NCBI RefSeq assembly: GCF_009184635.1
Contig: NZ_WELI01000007.1
Location: 62,001-126,000 of the forward strand
Length of the DNA: 64,000 nt
DNA from: Rudanella paleaurantiibacter
GTDB lineage: Bacteria > Bacteroidota > Bacteroidia > Cytophagales > Spirosomataceae
Direction: 5' to 3'
The position numbers and the translations under genes were made by a program. Below the pieces are notes generated by a model. It made no database searches and was not told the DNA's origin. It was given only the letters and a program-made list of their open reading frames with translations. This document shows, one piece after another, positions 52,203 to 60,795 of the stretch (position 1 is its first letter; the number at the start of each line of letters is the position of its first letter).

Positions 52203-52370
52203 GAGGGCGCTTGAAAAAAATTAAAAAAACTTTCTCCGAAAATGGCCAATACAGACGTTAAAGAAGGGTATGCGTTTGAAAACCACTTGATTATTTCCAC
52301 GAAAAAAAATTGACAATGAACCCTATTCATCGTAGTTTTCGAATTGGTTCACCTCCTCTTACGCGATCTC

Positions 52371-52916
52371 ATGAACGTCTCTGAATCATACGTCGAAATG
52401 CTGAACCGGTCGTTTCGGCCTTCTCAACAGGAAGGTTGTCGGCCGTTTCCGATTGCCAGCCTGGAAATAACCCTGTTAGATGAGGCTCAGCAGCGAGCCA
52501 AGGAACGGGAGAAAGTGTTGTTTGCCCGGCTGTGCCGCATTTTCGACTGGAAGCTCACCCGGCAGCAACGCCGGTACTACGCCCAAAGCTTGCAGGACGG
52601 CATGACCCTCGTGTTAACCGACCTCTCGAAAAGTATTCTCTGGACCAGCCACAGCTTCCTGACCCTGACCGGGTACACCATGGGCGAGGTGCTCGGCCGA
52701 ACGCCCTCCCTCCTGCAAGGAAAAGACACGAACATGTCGCTGATGCGGAAAGTAGGCGATCAACTGCGCCATGCCCGACCCGTGAACATCACGACCCGTA
52801 ATCACCGCAAAAACGGTGAGTCGTATCTGTGCCGGATTATGATCAACCCAATGCGCAATACCCAAGGGGACCTGACTCACTTTCTGGCCGTTGAATATGA
52901 AGTAGCAGACGCCTGA
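52371..52916 (+). CDS. LOV-like PAS domain protein without the photoactive cysteine
   Basis: A 181-residue cytosolic protein. The N-terminal about 75 residues are helical and charged (LLDEAQQRAKEREKVLFARL). The C-terminal part is a PAS domain of LOV style: FLTLTGYTMGEVLGRTPSLLQGKDT, then TRNHRKNGESYLCRIMINPM and HFLAVEYEV. At the LOV signature GRNCRFLQ the sequence reads GRTPSLLQ, so the flavin-adduct cysteine is replaced by Pro112. No output domain is attached. It may sense redox state or bind another ligand, or act with a separate kinase. I chose the ATG at 52371 because the upstream start is a TTG. Confidence 0.8.
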   Translation: MNVSESYVEMLNRSFRPSQQEGCRPFPIASLEITLLDEAQQRAKEREKVLFARLCRIFDWKLTRQQRRYYAQSLQDGMTLVLTDLSKSILWTSHSFLTLTGYTMGEVLGRTPSLLQGKDTNMSLMRKVGDQLRHARPVNITTRNHRKNGESYLCRIMINPMRNTQGDLTHFLAVEYEVADA

Positions 52917-52959
52917 TGCGCTTATCTGGATAAGTGGCTGATCCATATATACAGACGTT

Positions 52960-53556
52960 ATGAAACTGAATGGAAAGTGTGTCGGGCTACAGTTGCTGGT
53001 CTGGCTTCTCTTTTTTTGCCAATCATACGCACAGCAAGGCAATCCGCCCCCTTGCTCTGACGTGCAGGAAATAAAGCTTGACACCGACCCGCTACGAAGG
53101 CGTATTTTGGCCGAATTCCTACAGGCTTGCGTCCGGAACAAAGAATTTTTGCCCAAATACGATAAGGGAATTATTCATCTACATCAGTATCAAAACGCAC
53201 ATGGGGAGGAGTGTTGGCTCCTTATACCTTTGATAGACGATAGCTACAAAGACAATCCACCAACCCGGTTTAGTGATTTCGATGGCGATATAATTTTAGT
53301 GTACGATGCTGATTCAGTCGGGTATCCTTACAAGACAACGGGTGATATAGCCGCACGCAACCGCTGTCTGGAGCAGATTATTGGTGATCGTGTATTTACC
53401 CGTCCTCCAAACCAAACACGTTGGACAAGCATGATAATACCCATTTCGAATAGAAGGAGAAAAGAGGGCACCCGTCGAAACCTGACTGGCAATGGCGGGG
53501 ACATTATCATCATCTTCGATAAGAAAGGCGGTTACCGAAAATCAATTCCTGTCTGA
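52960..53556 (+). CDS. Secreted hypothetical protein
   Basis: A 198-residue exported protein with a signal peptide ending near residue 25 (QSYAQQ). I recognise no family. Visible features are an acidic strand pair (FDGDIILVYDADS), four cysteines in the mature part that could form disulphides (CSDVQEI, QACVRN, EECWLL, NRCLEQ), and a basic patch (SNRRRKEGTRRNL) before GGDIIIIFDKKGGY. Its base composition looks more AT-rich than its neighbours, which may mean recent acquisition. It lies 43 bases after the PAS gene on the same strand. Confidence 0.7.
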   Translation: MKLNGKCVGLQLLVWLLFFCQSYAQQGNPPPCSDVQEIKLDTDPLRRRILAEFLQACVRNKEFLPKYDKGIIHLHQYQNAHGEECWLLIPLIDDSYKDNPPTRFSDFDGDIILVYDADSVGYPYKTTGDIAARNRCLEQIIGDRVFTRPPNQTRWTSMIIPISNRRRKEGTRRNLTGNGGDIIIIFDKKGGYRKSIPV

Positions 53557-53577
53557 CAAGCAGCTTGCGCATTAGAA

Positions 53578-53620
53578 AAACGACCTCTCGGCTGATAACG
53601 TACCAGCCGAGAGGTCGTTT
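53578..53620. terminator. Bidirectional terminator between convergent small genes
   Basis: AAACGACCTCTCGGCTG (53578-53594) pairs perfectly with 53604-53620 around a 9-base loop. It lies between the secreted protein gene and the small acidic protein gene. Confidence 0.9.
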
Positions 53621-53624
53621 ACAA

Positions 53625-53813
53625 TCAGGCCTGTTCGTTGGCCTCGTCGGGTGTCATTTTTTCGGCATCATTGGCGCTGTCGCCGGCGGAGTTAATAGAG
53701 CCGATTGTTTCTGCTTGTGTGGTTTCGCCATCCATACCCTTGTTGCCGAGGGCCTCGCCCAGATTATCCAGATCAATGGAGCTTATTTGTGGGGCGTCTG
53801 CTTGTTCATTCAT
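53625..53813 (-). CDS. Small acidic hypothetical protein
   Basis: A predicted 62-residue, strongly acidic, hydrophilic protein (MNEQADAPQISSIDLDNL, then GDSANDAEKMTPDEANEQA at the end) with no cysteine, signal or membrane segment. It reads as intrinsically disordered. I prefer the ATG at 53813 over the frame's earlier start at 53843. Its stop codon lies 4 bases from a strong terminator, which supports it being a real gene. It sits between the TamB-like gene and the secreted protein gene. I recognise no family. Confidence 0.5.
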   Translation of the reverse strand: MNEQADAPQISSIDLDNLGEALGNKGMDGETTQAETIGSINSAGDSANDAEKMTPDEANEQA

Positions 53814-53864
53814 ACCGTTGCGTGATTTGTGTTTACTGCTCAACCACCCGTCGGTCTGAATGTT

Positions 53865-56800
53865 TTACCGATCCAGCGCTGACTTCTCCGGCTGAACCGA
53901 TACACTCCGCCGACCCGACGAAACCGGGTTTCGCGTTACTGGCATCGAGAGGCCCGGCAGCGGCTCGCCCGAAGGGTCAGCTTTGGGCGTCTGCTCGGCA
54001 TCAGGTACTGATACGCCCGGGGAGGGTTTGCGGGAGCCGCCAAACAACCGGTTGAAGGTGCGGGTGTATTGCAGGCTAATGCCCCCGCCCGTGGTCAGGG
54101 TGCTGTTGGTTGTGGCCTGACTCAGCACGTTCTGCTGGTTGCGGTTGTACATCTTGGCCCGGAACCGACCATCGGGCGTTACCCAGTATTCGAGGGTCCA
54201 CTCGCCGAGCAAACTGGCTGCGCTCGTTTGCGTTTGGCCCGCCCCGTTCTGACCGTACGTAAAGCCTCCGTCGCGGCTGATGCGGAACCTGTCGTTGAGA
54301 AATCGGTACGAGAACCTGAGTTGCAGGTTGTTCAGCAGGTTTTCGTTGTTGGTGTTGCTCGTAAATCCACCAAATGACACCCCTACGTCTAAGTTTTTGT
54401 CGATGTTCGAGGCAATGCGGCTGATCTGGTTCGAGAGTAGTTCGCCCACACTATTGGCAATGCCACTGTTTACGTTACCCTGATCGAACAGGCTGGAACC
54501 TTCGGGCAGCAGTTGGCTGAACAGCAGCACACTGCTCACCTGCCGGGTCAGCTCCTGCTCATTGGCCTGTAACCGGGCTTCAAACGCGGTGACAGCCTGC
54601 CGGAAATCCGACGAAGCCGGATACTCTTTGACCTCCAGATCGTACGTAACGGCGGGCGACTGCAACTCACCATCCAGATTAATAATCAGGTCGACGGGGT
54701 ACCGCCGGTTACTATCGGGGTTGCGGCTCGCGCCCGACGAGGCCCCGTTGTACAGGCTAGTGAGCAGGGGTTGCAGGGAGGTGTATTGCGTGTAAGCGGC
54801 CGATACGTTGAGCAACGCCCGGTAGGGGTCGCCGGTCCAGGTGATGCGGCTGTTGGGCCGAATCTGGAACCGCTTGTTAATCACATTTTCGAACGTAAAA
54901 GTGTACTCGCCCTGCTGGATCTCGTAGTTGCCCGTCATGGAAAACGCTCCTTTCGTATCGATCTGCATGTTGATTCGGCCTGCCCCGTTCGACTTGATAA
55001 TGTCGCCGGTTTGGCGGTCAAGCTGGATTTCGCAGTACGCATCGGGCGTAATATCGAAGTTGAAATCCATTTTGATGCCCGACAAATCGAGGGTCGGTTC
55101 GGCCTTGTCGATGTTAGCGAGTGCGTTGCTGGTGCTGACGGCCGTAGTCGAGACGGGCGTACGGTCGATAAACTGAACGAAATCGTCTTCGGCCGACGAG
55201 ACCGAGGTAGCCTGATCGAGCGGAATGTAGATGCGGGTGCCTTTGTTGCTGGTCACATCGGCCCGAATAGTCAGGTTGTCGATGGGGCCGTACAGTTCCG
55301 CTTTCCCGGTGGCAAAGGCGGCTCCGTAAAACAGGTCGTTATCTTTGGCCGCAGTGTTCATGATCCGGAAATTGCGCAGGTCGGCATCGAACCGCAGCTG
55401 AAAATACCGAAACTGATCGTGGTACACCCCGCCCCGGAGGTTCATGATGTTACCGAGCGGGTCGCGCAGGGTGAGCCGACGGGCAATAATCTCACCATCA
55501 CCGAAATACACCCGGTCGTCGAAGGTCGCTTCGGCTTTGAGGTAATCCATCGTCAGGCGACCCTTCTGCACATCCAACGCCCCTTTCAGAATGGGGGCTG
55601 TGGCTGGCCCGGTCAGGTCGATGGTGCCACTTGCCGTACCGCCAATGTTGGAAAACAGACCCTCGGTAAATGGTTCGAGCACGCGCAGGTCGGCATTGGT
55701 AAACACAGCTTTCAGGTCGAAAGCCTCATCGGTGTTGACCGGTGTATAACTGCCTCGCAAGGTGAGCGCGTCCACCCCGTCGCGGTTGAGCCGGGCGTCG
55801 ATGTTGATGCGTTGGCCACTCGGGTCGTACACACCCAGTCCGTTAACATTACCAATCAGAAAATCGTCGTACCGCAGCCGATCTACAGTCAGGTTGCTTT
55901 CTACAATCGGGGTTTGGTACACGTTGCGGATCTTGGCGGTGCCGTCGAGGGTACCGGCCAGCCGGGTATTAAGGAGCGGGTTGAGGGTTTCGAGCAGGAA
56001 GTTATCGGCCTGAATCCGCAACACGGCGGCTGTATCGGTGCCAACCCGGCCCGAGGCCATCACGCGCTGATCGCTGTGCGAGAGCATTAGGTCGGTCAGG
56101 GTGTAATTGCGCCCTACTTTCCGTACCAGACCATCGGGGCTGACGGTCCAGGTGCTGTCGAGTACCCGAATGTTGGAGTTATGAAACATCAGATCGAGCG
56201 CGTTGCCGCTAAACCGGAGTTCCCCGTTCAGGTCGGCCCGGTTGGTGCTGTTTTGTTGCTGCACACTGCTCGAAAAGTCGATATGATCCACGTCCCAGGC
56301 GGCTTCGATCAACAGGTTTTCGGTCGGGGCAAGGCTACCCAGAGCTTGCTTTTGCGACGTAGCTACTACCGAGGCCAGTACTTCCTGATTATCAACAAAC
56401 TTTGAGGTGGTCAGGTCCACTTCGCTCGCGCCGAGCCGGATGTCGCCAATCCGAAGTGAGTCAGTTTGAACATTAGCCGTGAGCAAGGCTGTCCGGTCGA
56501 CGGAGAAGCGGCCTTCTACTGTGGTTCCCTGCGCTACCCGCACCGAAGGGAGGGCAAAATCGAGCAGGGGTTGCAGGTTACGGGTGGCAAATCGGTACTG
56601 AATATCGTACCGATCCGAGCTACCAATTTTGGCCCGGTTGAGCTTGCGGTAGTAGTAAGCCTGCCGGGTGTTGAGGTCGCCCGTAAAATACAGGGCGTAC
56701 TCTTTGGCCAGTGTGGTCAGGTCGTTAACAGTTTGGTTGGGGAGGAAATTGCCCCGTAGCTCGGCCGTCAGAAAGTCCGAATCGACCGTGAGCAGGCGGC

Positions 56801-58607
56801 CGTTGGGCTGAATGGCCGACAGTACCTGTAGGGTGTCGATGTTGAGAGGCCGCCGGTTGAGTACCAGCATAGCGTTGCGGAAATTTGCCCGCCCTTCGAG
56901 CTGATCAATCGTGTTGCCGTCCATAATCACGTCCAGCTCGGTGCTGACCGTGAGGGTGTCGCTGGTGTAGCCCAGAGCACGCAGGTTGGCGTGCTGCACC
57001 GAGCCCCGGATGTCGAAATGATTACGGGGACTGCCGAGGTCACTCTCGCCGTCGAGGTCGAAGCTCAGGTTGGGGTCGCGCAGGCTCACCTGGCCGTGGA
57101 AAAAGGCTTTCTGAAGATTGCCGCGTACCGTAACGTTGCGGTAGTCGTAGCCCTGAAAGCCGAACCGGGTCAGCTTGCCGTCGATGTCGACGGAGGCTTT
57201 GGTGAGATCGAGGCCACCCCGGCCCGTGATGCGGCCTTGCCCGTCGAGTTGCCCAATCAGATCGGGCTGGTTGATGAGCTTGCCGAGTGCAAAATTTTCG
57301 CCCCGTAGGTTGGCGGTGTAGGTGGTTTGTGCTGACTGCTCGCCCAGCTTCAGCTTGAGGTCGCCCGTAACGTTGCCGAGAGCCGTACGGAAGGTACCAG
57401 CTGTTTTAAAATCGTCGAACAGCCCGGCAAATGTAGCCGCGAACGTTACGGTGCCCAGTTGCTGCACCACGTCGTTGAAGGCTTTGTCGGGGTAATACTG
57501 CCGAATATCGGCCATGTTCACCTCCGAAGGCGTAAAGTCAAAATCGGTGATGATGTTGTCGGTGCGGGGCAGATTTTTAAACCCAATATTGCCCGCCAAC
57601 CGGCTCCGAAGGCCGGGCCCGAAGCGGAGATCGGTGCGCCGGAGCTTGAAATTGTCGACCGTGCCCACAAAGTCGGTGGTGAGGGCCCAGGTTTCGCGCA
57701 GGTTCCGCAGATACTCCGAAAAATACCCCAGATCGGCTGAAGTAACGAGGCTGTTGCGGAGCCGCCCGATCATGGTTACCTCCCGGTTAAAATCGCCAAA
57801 CGCTGAGGGGCTATCGTACAGAAATACAATTTGTTCGCGCACCGTCGACTCGTTGATACGGGCGTACAAATCGTTCATTTCCATCTTTTTGGCGCACCAC
57901 AAAAACTGCGTGTTCAGCTTGTGTACCCGCAATCGCGAATCGCGGTCGACGGTTTTAAGGTTGCTGATGTTGAGGGCGATGGTGTCGCCGAGGGCCAGAA
58001 AGTTGCGAACGTTGCCGTTGATGCGTTCGAGCCGGAAGTGGTAGTAGTCGAAGTATCGCTTGTCGTTCATCCGGGCCTGCCGGGGATCATCAAACTGAAA
58101 CGACCCATCGGCCACGGTAGCCCGGCCAATGGTAAACGGCACATTGTTGTCGGGCTTTTTGGGCTGCGTGGTGTCGGCTGCGAGCAACTCGCCAATGCGG
58201 GCAATAAATTCGTCGATGTTGAGGTCGCCGGTGCGTGGGTTTTTCACCAGCCGCACATCGGGCTGGTACAGCAGCACCTCATCCAGATGAATGTTGTGGG
58301 CCGACGAGTCGATGAGGTTGCGCAGGTTGTAGTTCACTTCGAGCCGTTCTACGTCGATCATGGGGCGTTGTTGCCGGTCTTTCACGGTCACGCCTTCGAG
58401 CACCATCGAGTCGAACCATTTGATCGAAACGTGCTTAATGTCAATCGGGAACTGCATTTTGGCCGACACCCACCCGGCCAACTGACGCACGGCCTTCGTT
58501 TGTACTGCCGGAATCTGCAACCCAATCGCCACGGTCAATACCAAAGCCACTACCGCCATCAGGGCGTAGCCGATTGATTTGACAAGTATGGCGAAGAAAT
58601 CACGCAT
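53865..58607 (-). CDS. Large TamB/DUF490-domain translocation and assembly protein
   Basis: A 1580-residue protein. A single N-terminal membrane anchor (residues about 8-31, GYALMAVVALVLTVAIGL) is followed by an AsmA-like start (KMQFPIDIKHVSIKWFDSMVLEGVTVKD) and long beta-rich repeats. The C-terminal DUF490/TamB domain includes NYEIQQGEYTFTFENVINKRF and IRPNSRITWTGDPY, and ends with a low-complexity proline- and serine-rich tail (SRKPSPGVSVPDAEQTPKADP). TamB-type proteins bridge the inner and outer membranes and help phospholipid transport or outer-membrane protein assembly. It is divergent from tsaD, an arrangement I also know from other Bacteroidota. Confidence 0.93.
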   Translation of the reverse strand: MRDFFAILVKSIGYALMAVVALVLTVAIGLQIPAVQTKAVRQLAGWVSAKMQFPIDIKHVSIKWFDSMVLEGVTVKDRQQRPMIDVERLEVNYNLRNLIDSSAHNIHLDEVLLYQPDVRLVKNPRTGDLNIDEFIARIGELLAADTTQPKKPDNNVPFTIGRATVADGSFQFDDPRQARMNDKRYFDYYHFRLERINGNVRNFLALGDTIALNISNLKTVDRDSRLRVHKLNTQFLWCAKKMEMNDLYARINESTVREQIVFLYDSPSAFGDFNREVTMIGRLRNSLVTSADLGYFSEYLRNLRETWALTTDFVGTVDNFKLRRTDLRFGPGLRSRLAGNIGFKNLPRTDNIITDFDFTPSEVNMADIRQYYPDKAFNDVVQQLGTVTFAATFAGLFDDFKTAGTFRTALGNVTGDLKLKLGEQSAQTTYTANLRGENFALGKLINQPDLIGQLDGQGRITGRGGLDLTKASVDIDGKLTRFGFQGYDYRNVTVRGNLQKAFFHGQVSLRDPNLSFDLDGESDLGSPRNHFDIRGSVQHANLRALGYTSDTLTVSTELDVIMDGNTIDQLEGRANFRNAMLVLNRRPLNIDTLQVLSAIQPNGRLLTVDSDFLTAELRGNFLPNQTVNDLTTLAKEYALYFTGDLNTRQAYYYRKLNRAKIGSSDRYDIQYRFATRNLQPLLDFALPSVRVAQGTTVEGRFSVDRTALLTANVQTDSLRIGDIRLGASEVDLTTSKFVDNQEVLASVVATSQKQALGSLAPTENLLIEAAWDVDHIDFSSSVQQQNSTNRADLNGELRFSGNALDLMFHNSNIRVLDSTWTVSPDGLVRKVGRNYTLTDLMLSHSDQRVMASGRVGTDTAAVLRIQADNFLLETLNPLLNTRLAGTLDGTAKIRNVYQTPIVESNLTVDRLRYDDFLIGNVNGLGVYDPSGQRINIDARLNRDGVDALTLRGSYTPVNTDEAFDLKAVFTNADLRVLEPFTEGLFSNIGGTASGTIDLTGPATAPILKGALDVQKGRLTMDYLKAEATFDDRVYFGDGEIIARRLTLRDPLGNIMNLRGGVYHDQFRYFQLRFDADLRNFRIMNTAAKDNDLFYGAAFATGKAELYGPIDNLTIRADVTSNKGTRIYIPLDQATSVSSAEDDFVQFIDRTPVSTTAVSTSNALANIDKAEPTLDLSGIKMDFNFDITPDAYCEIQLDRQTGDIIKSNGAGRINMQIDTKGAFSMTGNYEIQQGEYTFTFENVINKRFQIRPNSRITWTGDPYRALLNVSAAYTQYTSLQPLLTSLYNGASSGASRNPDSNRRYPVDLIINLDGELQSPAVTYDLEVKEYPASSDFRQAVTAFEARLQANEQELTRQVSSVLLFSQLLPEGSSLFDQGNVNSGIANSVGELLSNQISRIASNIDKNLDVGVSFGGFTSNTNNENLLNNLQLRFSYRFLNDRFRISRDGGFTYGQNGAGQTQTSAASLLGEWTLEYWVTPDGRFRAKMYNRNQQNVLSQATTNSTLTTGGGISLQYTRTFNRLFGGSRKPSPGVSVPDAEQTPKADPSGEPLPGLSMPVTRNPVSSGRRSVSVQPEKSALDR

Positions 58608-58765
58608 TCGCTGAGGAAGCTGGGTGTCCGACCGATGGACTTTAGATAGATTTAACCCTCCTTTGTTTAATGGATATGCCTAAAAAAGGGGTGCTACTAC
58701 ACAAAACTACATTCTAAACGCGAAAGCGCCCATTGCTGGTGCGCAACCGATTGAACGGTAACTTG

Positions 58766-58773
58766 TATTTTTG
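58766..58773 (+). promoter_or_regulatory. Candidate -7 box close to the tsaD start
   Basis: TATTTTTG matches TAnnTTTG but ends only 4 bases before the GTG start codon chosen for tsaD, so the message would be leaderless or nearly so if this box is used. Confidence 0.4.
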
Positions 58774-58777
58774 TCCG

Positions 58778-59776
58778 GTGAATTTACTAGCAATCGAATC
58801 TTCCTGCGACGAGACGTCGGCGGCCGTTCTGGTAGACAACCAGATTCGCTCGAATGTTATTGCCGCACAACTGATCCACGAACAATACGGCGGTGTTGTT
58901 CCAGAACTGGCTTCGCGTGCCCACCAACAACACATTGTACCCGTGGTAGAGCGCGCACTTGCCGATGCAAAGATACCGAAAACTGCACTGGATGCCATTG
59001 CCTTTACGCGTGGGCCCGGTCTTTTGGGCTCGTTGCTGGTGGGAGCTTCGTTTGCCAAGGCGCTCGCCCTCGGGCTTAACATCCCGCTTATTGAGGTAAA
59101 CCATATGCAGGCGCACGTATTGGCCCATTTTATCGGCGACTCCAACCCGGCGTTTCCGTTTTTATGCCTCACCGTGAGCGGTGGCCATACCCAGATTGTG
59201 CGGGTGCGGGCTCCGCTCGATATGGAAGTGATTGGCCAAACCCAGGACGATGCCGTGGGCGAAGCCTTCGATAAGTCGGCTAAATTGCTCAACCTGCCGT
59301 ATCCGGGTGGGCCGCTCATCGACCGGTACGCCCGGCAGGGAAACCCACTGGCGTTTCGGTTTCCGCTCGCCGAAATGCCTGGTCTCGATTTTTCGTTCAG
59401 TGGTATCAAAACGGCTATCCTGTATTTTCTGCGCGATCAGATCAAAACCAACCCCCAGTTTATCGACCAAAACCTGCCCGACATTTGCGCCAGTATTCAG
59501 TACACGCTCGTGCAGATGCTGCTGACCAAGCTCAAACGGGCCGCCCGCGAAACCGGCATTCGTGATATTGCCATTGCGGGCGGGGTATCGGCCAATAGTG
59601 GGCTGCGGGAGGCTCTGCAAAAAACCGGCCAGGAATTGGGGTGGCGGGTGTTTATTCCGGCCTTTGAGTATTGTACCGATAATGCCGCTATGATTGCCAT
59701 GGCGGCCAAGTTTAAATTTGACCAGTCGGACTTTGTGGGGCAGGACGTGAGCCCGTTGCCACGCATGAGTTTTTAA
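58778..59776 (+). CDS. tsaD: tRNA N6-adenosine threonylcarbamoyltransferase
   Basis: TsaD transfers the threonylcarbamoyl group to A37 of tRNAs reading ANN codons. The 332-residue protein has the family N-terminus NLLAIESSCDETSAAVL, the metal-binding HxxxH in VNHMQAHVLAHF, LTVSGGHTQIVRV, DDAVGEAFDKSAKLL, and the C-terminal IAGGVSANSGLRE and FEYCTDNAAMIAMA. I chose the GTG at 58778 because homologues begin at this point; a TTG at 58733 would add fifteen unrelated residues. The length matches the family. The MOSC gene follows after 12 bases. Confidence 0.95.
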   Translation: MNLLAIESSCDETSAAVLVDNQIRSNVIAAQLIHEQYGGVVPELASRAHQQHIVPVVERALADAKIPKTALDAIAFTRGPGLLGSLLVGASFAKALALGLNIPLIEVNHMQAHVLAHFIGDSNPAFPFLCLTVSGGHTQIVRVRAPLDMEVIGQTQDDAVGEAFDKSAKLLNLPYPGGPLIDRYARQGNPLAFRFPLAEMPGLDFSFSGIKTAILYFLRDQIKTNPQFIDQNLPDICASIQYTLVQMLLTKLKRAARETGIRDIAIAGGVSANSGLREALQKTGQELGWRVFIPAFEYCTDNAAMIAMAAKFKFDQSDFVGQDVSPLPRMSF

Positions 59777-59788
59777 CCCTTGGCGTGT

Positions 59789-60658
59789 ATGAGACTTTCT
59801 CAACTGGTGCTGTACCCGGTGAAATCGCTGGCGGGTATTTCGGTGACCGAAGCGACGGTCGAAGAGCGGGGTTTCCGGCACGACCGCCGGTTTATGCTTG
59901 TAGAGCCGAAACTGGCCGACGGTATGCCAATTGGCCGGATGATGACCCAGCGGCAATATCCCAATATGGCCTTGCTGGACGTGGCTTTCGGACCCGACGA
60001 AACGCTCCAGATTAGCCACCGGCACCAACCGGGCTCGGTACTTACCGTGCCCCTGCACCCCGCTGCTGGCGCGGGTACTCTCTCGGTGCAGGTCTGGGAC
60101 AGTGCCCCGTTTGATGGGCTGTTGGTAGGCCCCGAGGCCGACGCCTGGTTTAGTCAGATGCTCGGTACGGCGTGTCAACTGGTGTATATGCCCGATACGG
60201 TTACCCGGCCCGTTTCCTCAGGTTATCGGGTTCCGCGTCACCAGAGTCATCCACCGGCGGTTAGCTTTGCCGATGGGTTCCCGTATCTGGTGGCAAGTGC
60301 GGAGTCGCTGAACGAGCTGAACCGACGGCTGGCCGAGCCGGTCAGCATGAGCCGTTTTCGCCCTAATCTGGTGGTATCCGGCGCGGCTGGTCCGCACGAT
60401 GAGGACGGCTGGGGGCATTTTCGGGTGGGAGATGTGTCGTTTTTTGGGGTGAAACCCTGTGTGCGCTGCACCATGACGACCATTGATCCCGAAACCGCGC
60501 AGAAAGGCAACGAACCCCTCCGAACGCTGGCTTTGTACCGGCAATTAGACCACAAGATTTTGTTTGGGCAAAACGCGGTGCTCCAGCCTGGTGCGGTTGG
60601 GGTGGTGCGGGTGGGCGATCTGGTCTCAGTAATTGAGCATCTGGAGGCCCGACTGTAG
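59789..60658 (+). CDS. MOSC domain protein (YcbX/mARC-like)
   Basis: A 289-residue protein with an N-terminal MOSC beta-barrel domain (LVLYPVKSLAGISVTEATVEERGFRHDRRFML) and a C-terminal MOSC domain (FRPNLVVSG, then GVKPCVRCTMTTIDPETAQKG). The first or second Cys of PCVRC is the likely molybdenum ligand, as in mARC and YcbX, which reduce N-hydroxylated compounds. No ferredoxin domain is fused, so electrons come from a separate protein. I chose the ATG at 59789, three codons inside the frame. It is probably co-transcribed with tsaD. Confidence 0.9.
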   Translation: MRLSQLVLYPVKSLAGISVTEATVEERGFRHDRRFMLVEPKLADGMPIGRMMTQRQYPNMALLDVAFGPDETLQISHRHQPGSVLTVPLHPAAGAGTLSVQVWDSAPFDGLLVGPEADAWFSQMLGTACQLVYMPDTVTRPVSSGYRVPRHQSHPPAVSFADGFPYLVASAESLNELNRRLAEPVSMSRFRPNLVVSGAAGPHDEDGWGHFRVGDVSFFGVKPCVRCTMTTIDPETAQKGNEPLRTLALYRQLDHKILFGQNAVLQPGAVGVVRVGDLVSVIEHLEARL

Positions 60659-60696
60659 CGAGCCGGAGTATCCGCTCCGAATGAGGTACTATTTAA

Positions 60697-60786
60697 TGAA
60701 TAATGTACAGTGTAGAATGCGTAAAAAGTCTGATAGTCAACAAGATAAGTTGTTTTCAGTTGTGCATTATTCATTGTGCATTCACT
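60697..60786. repeat. AT-rich dyad repeat, copy A
   Basis: This roughly 90-bp stretch (AATGAATAATGTACAGTGT to ATTCATTGTGCATTCA) is clearly homologous to the segment at about 63103-63193. Each copy is itself a dyad, with GTGTAGAATG-like text on the left and CATT-rich text on the right. It overlaps the apparent reading frame upstream of the next membrane protein, so that part of the frame is not real coding sequence. Confidence 0.7.
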
Positions 60787-60795
60787 TACAACCGA

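Noticed and set aside
54771-56090. Plus-strand frame of 439 codons inside the TamB-like gene
   Set aside because: It lies wholly antisense to a 1580-residue protein with a clear domain structure; high GC at third positions explains the open frame.
60703-60795. N-terminal extension of the polytopic membrane protein
   Set aside because: The DNA is the AT-rich repeat found again near 63103, so the residues are not conserved coding sequence.
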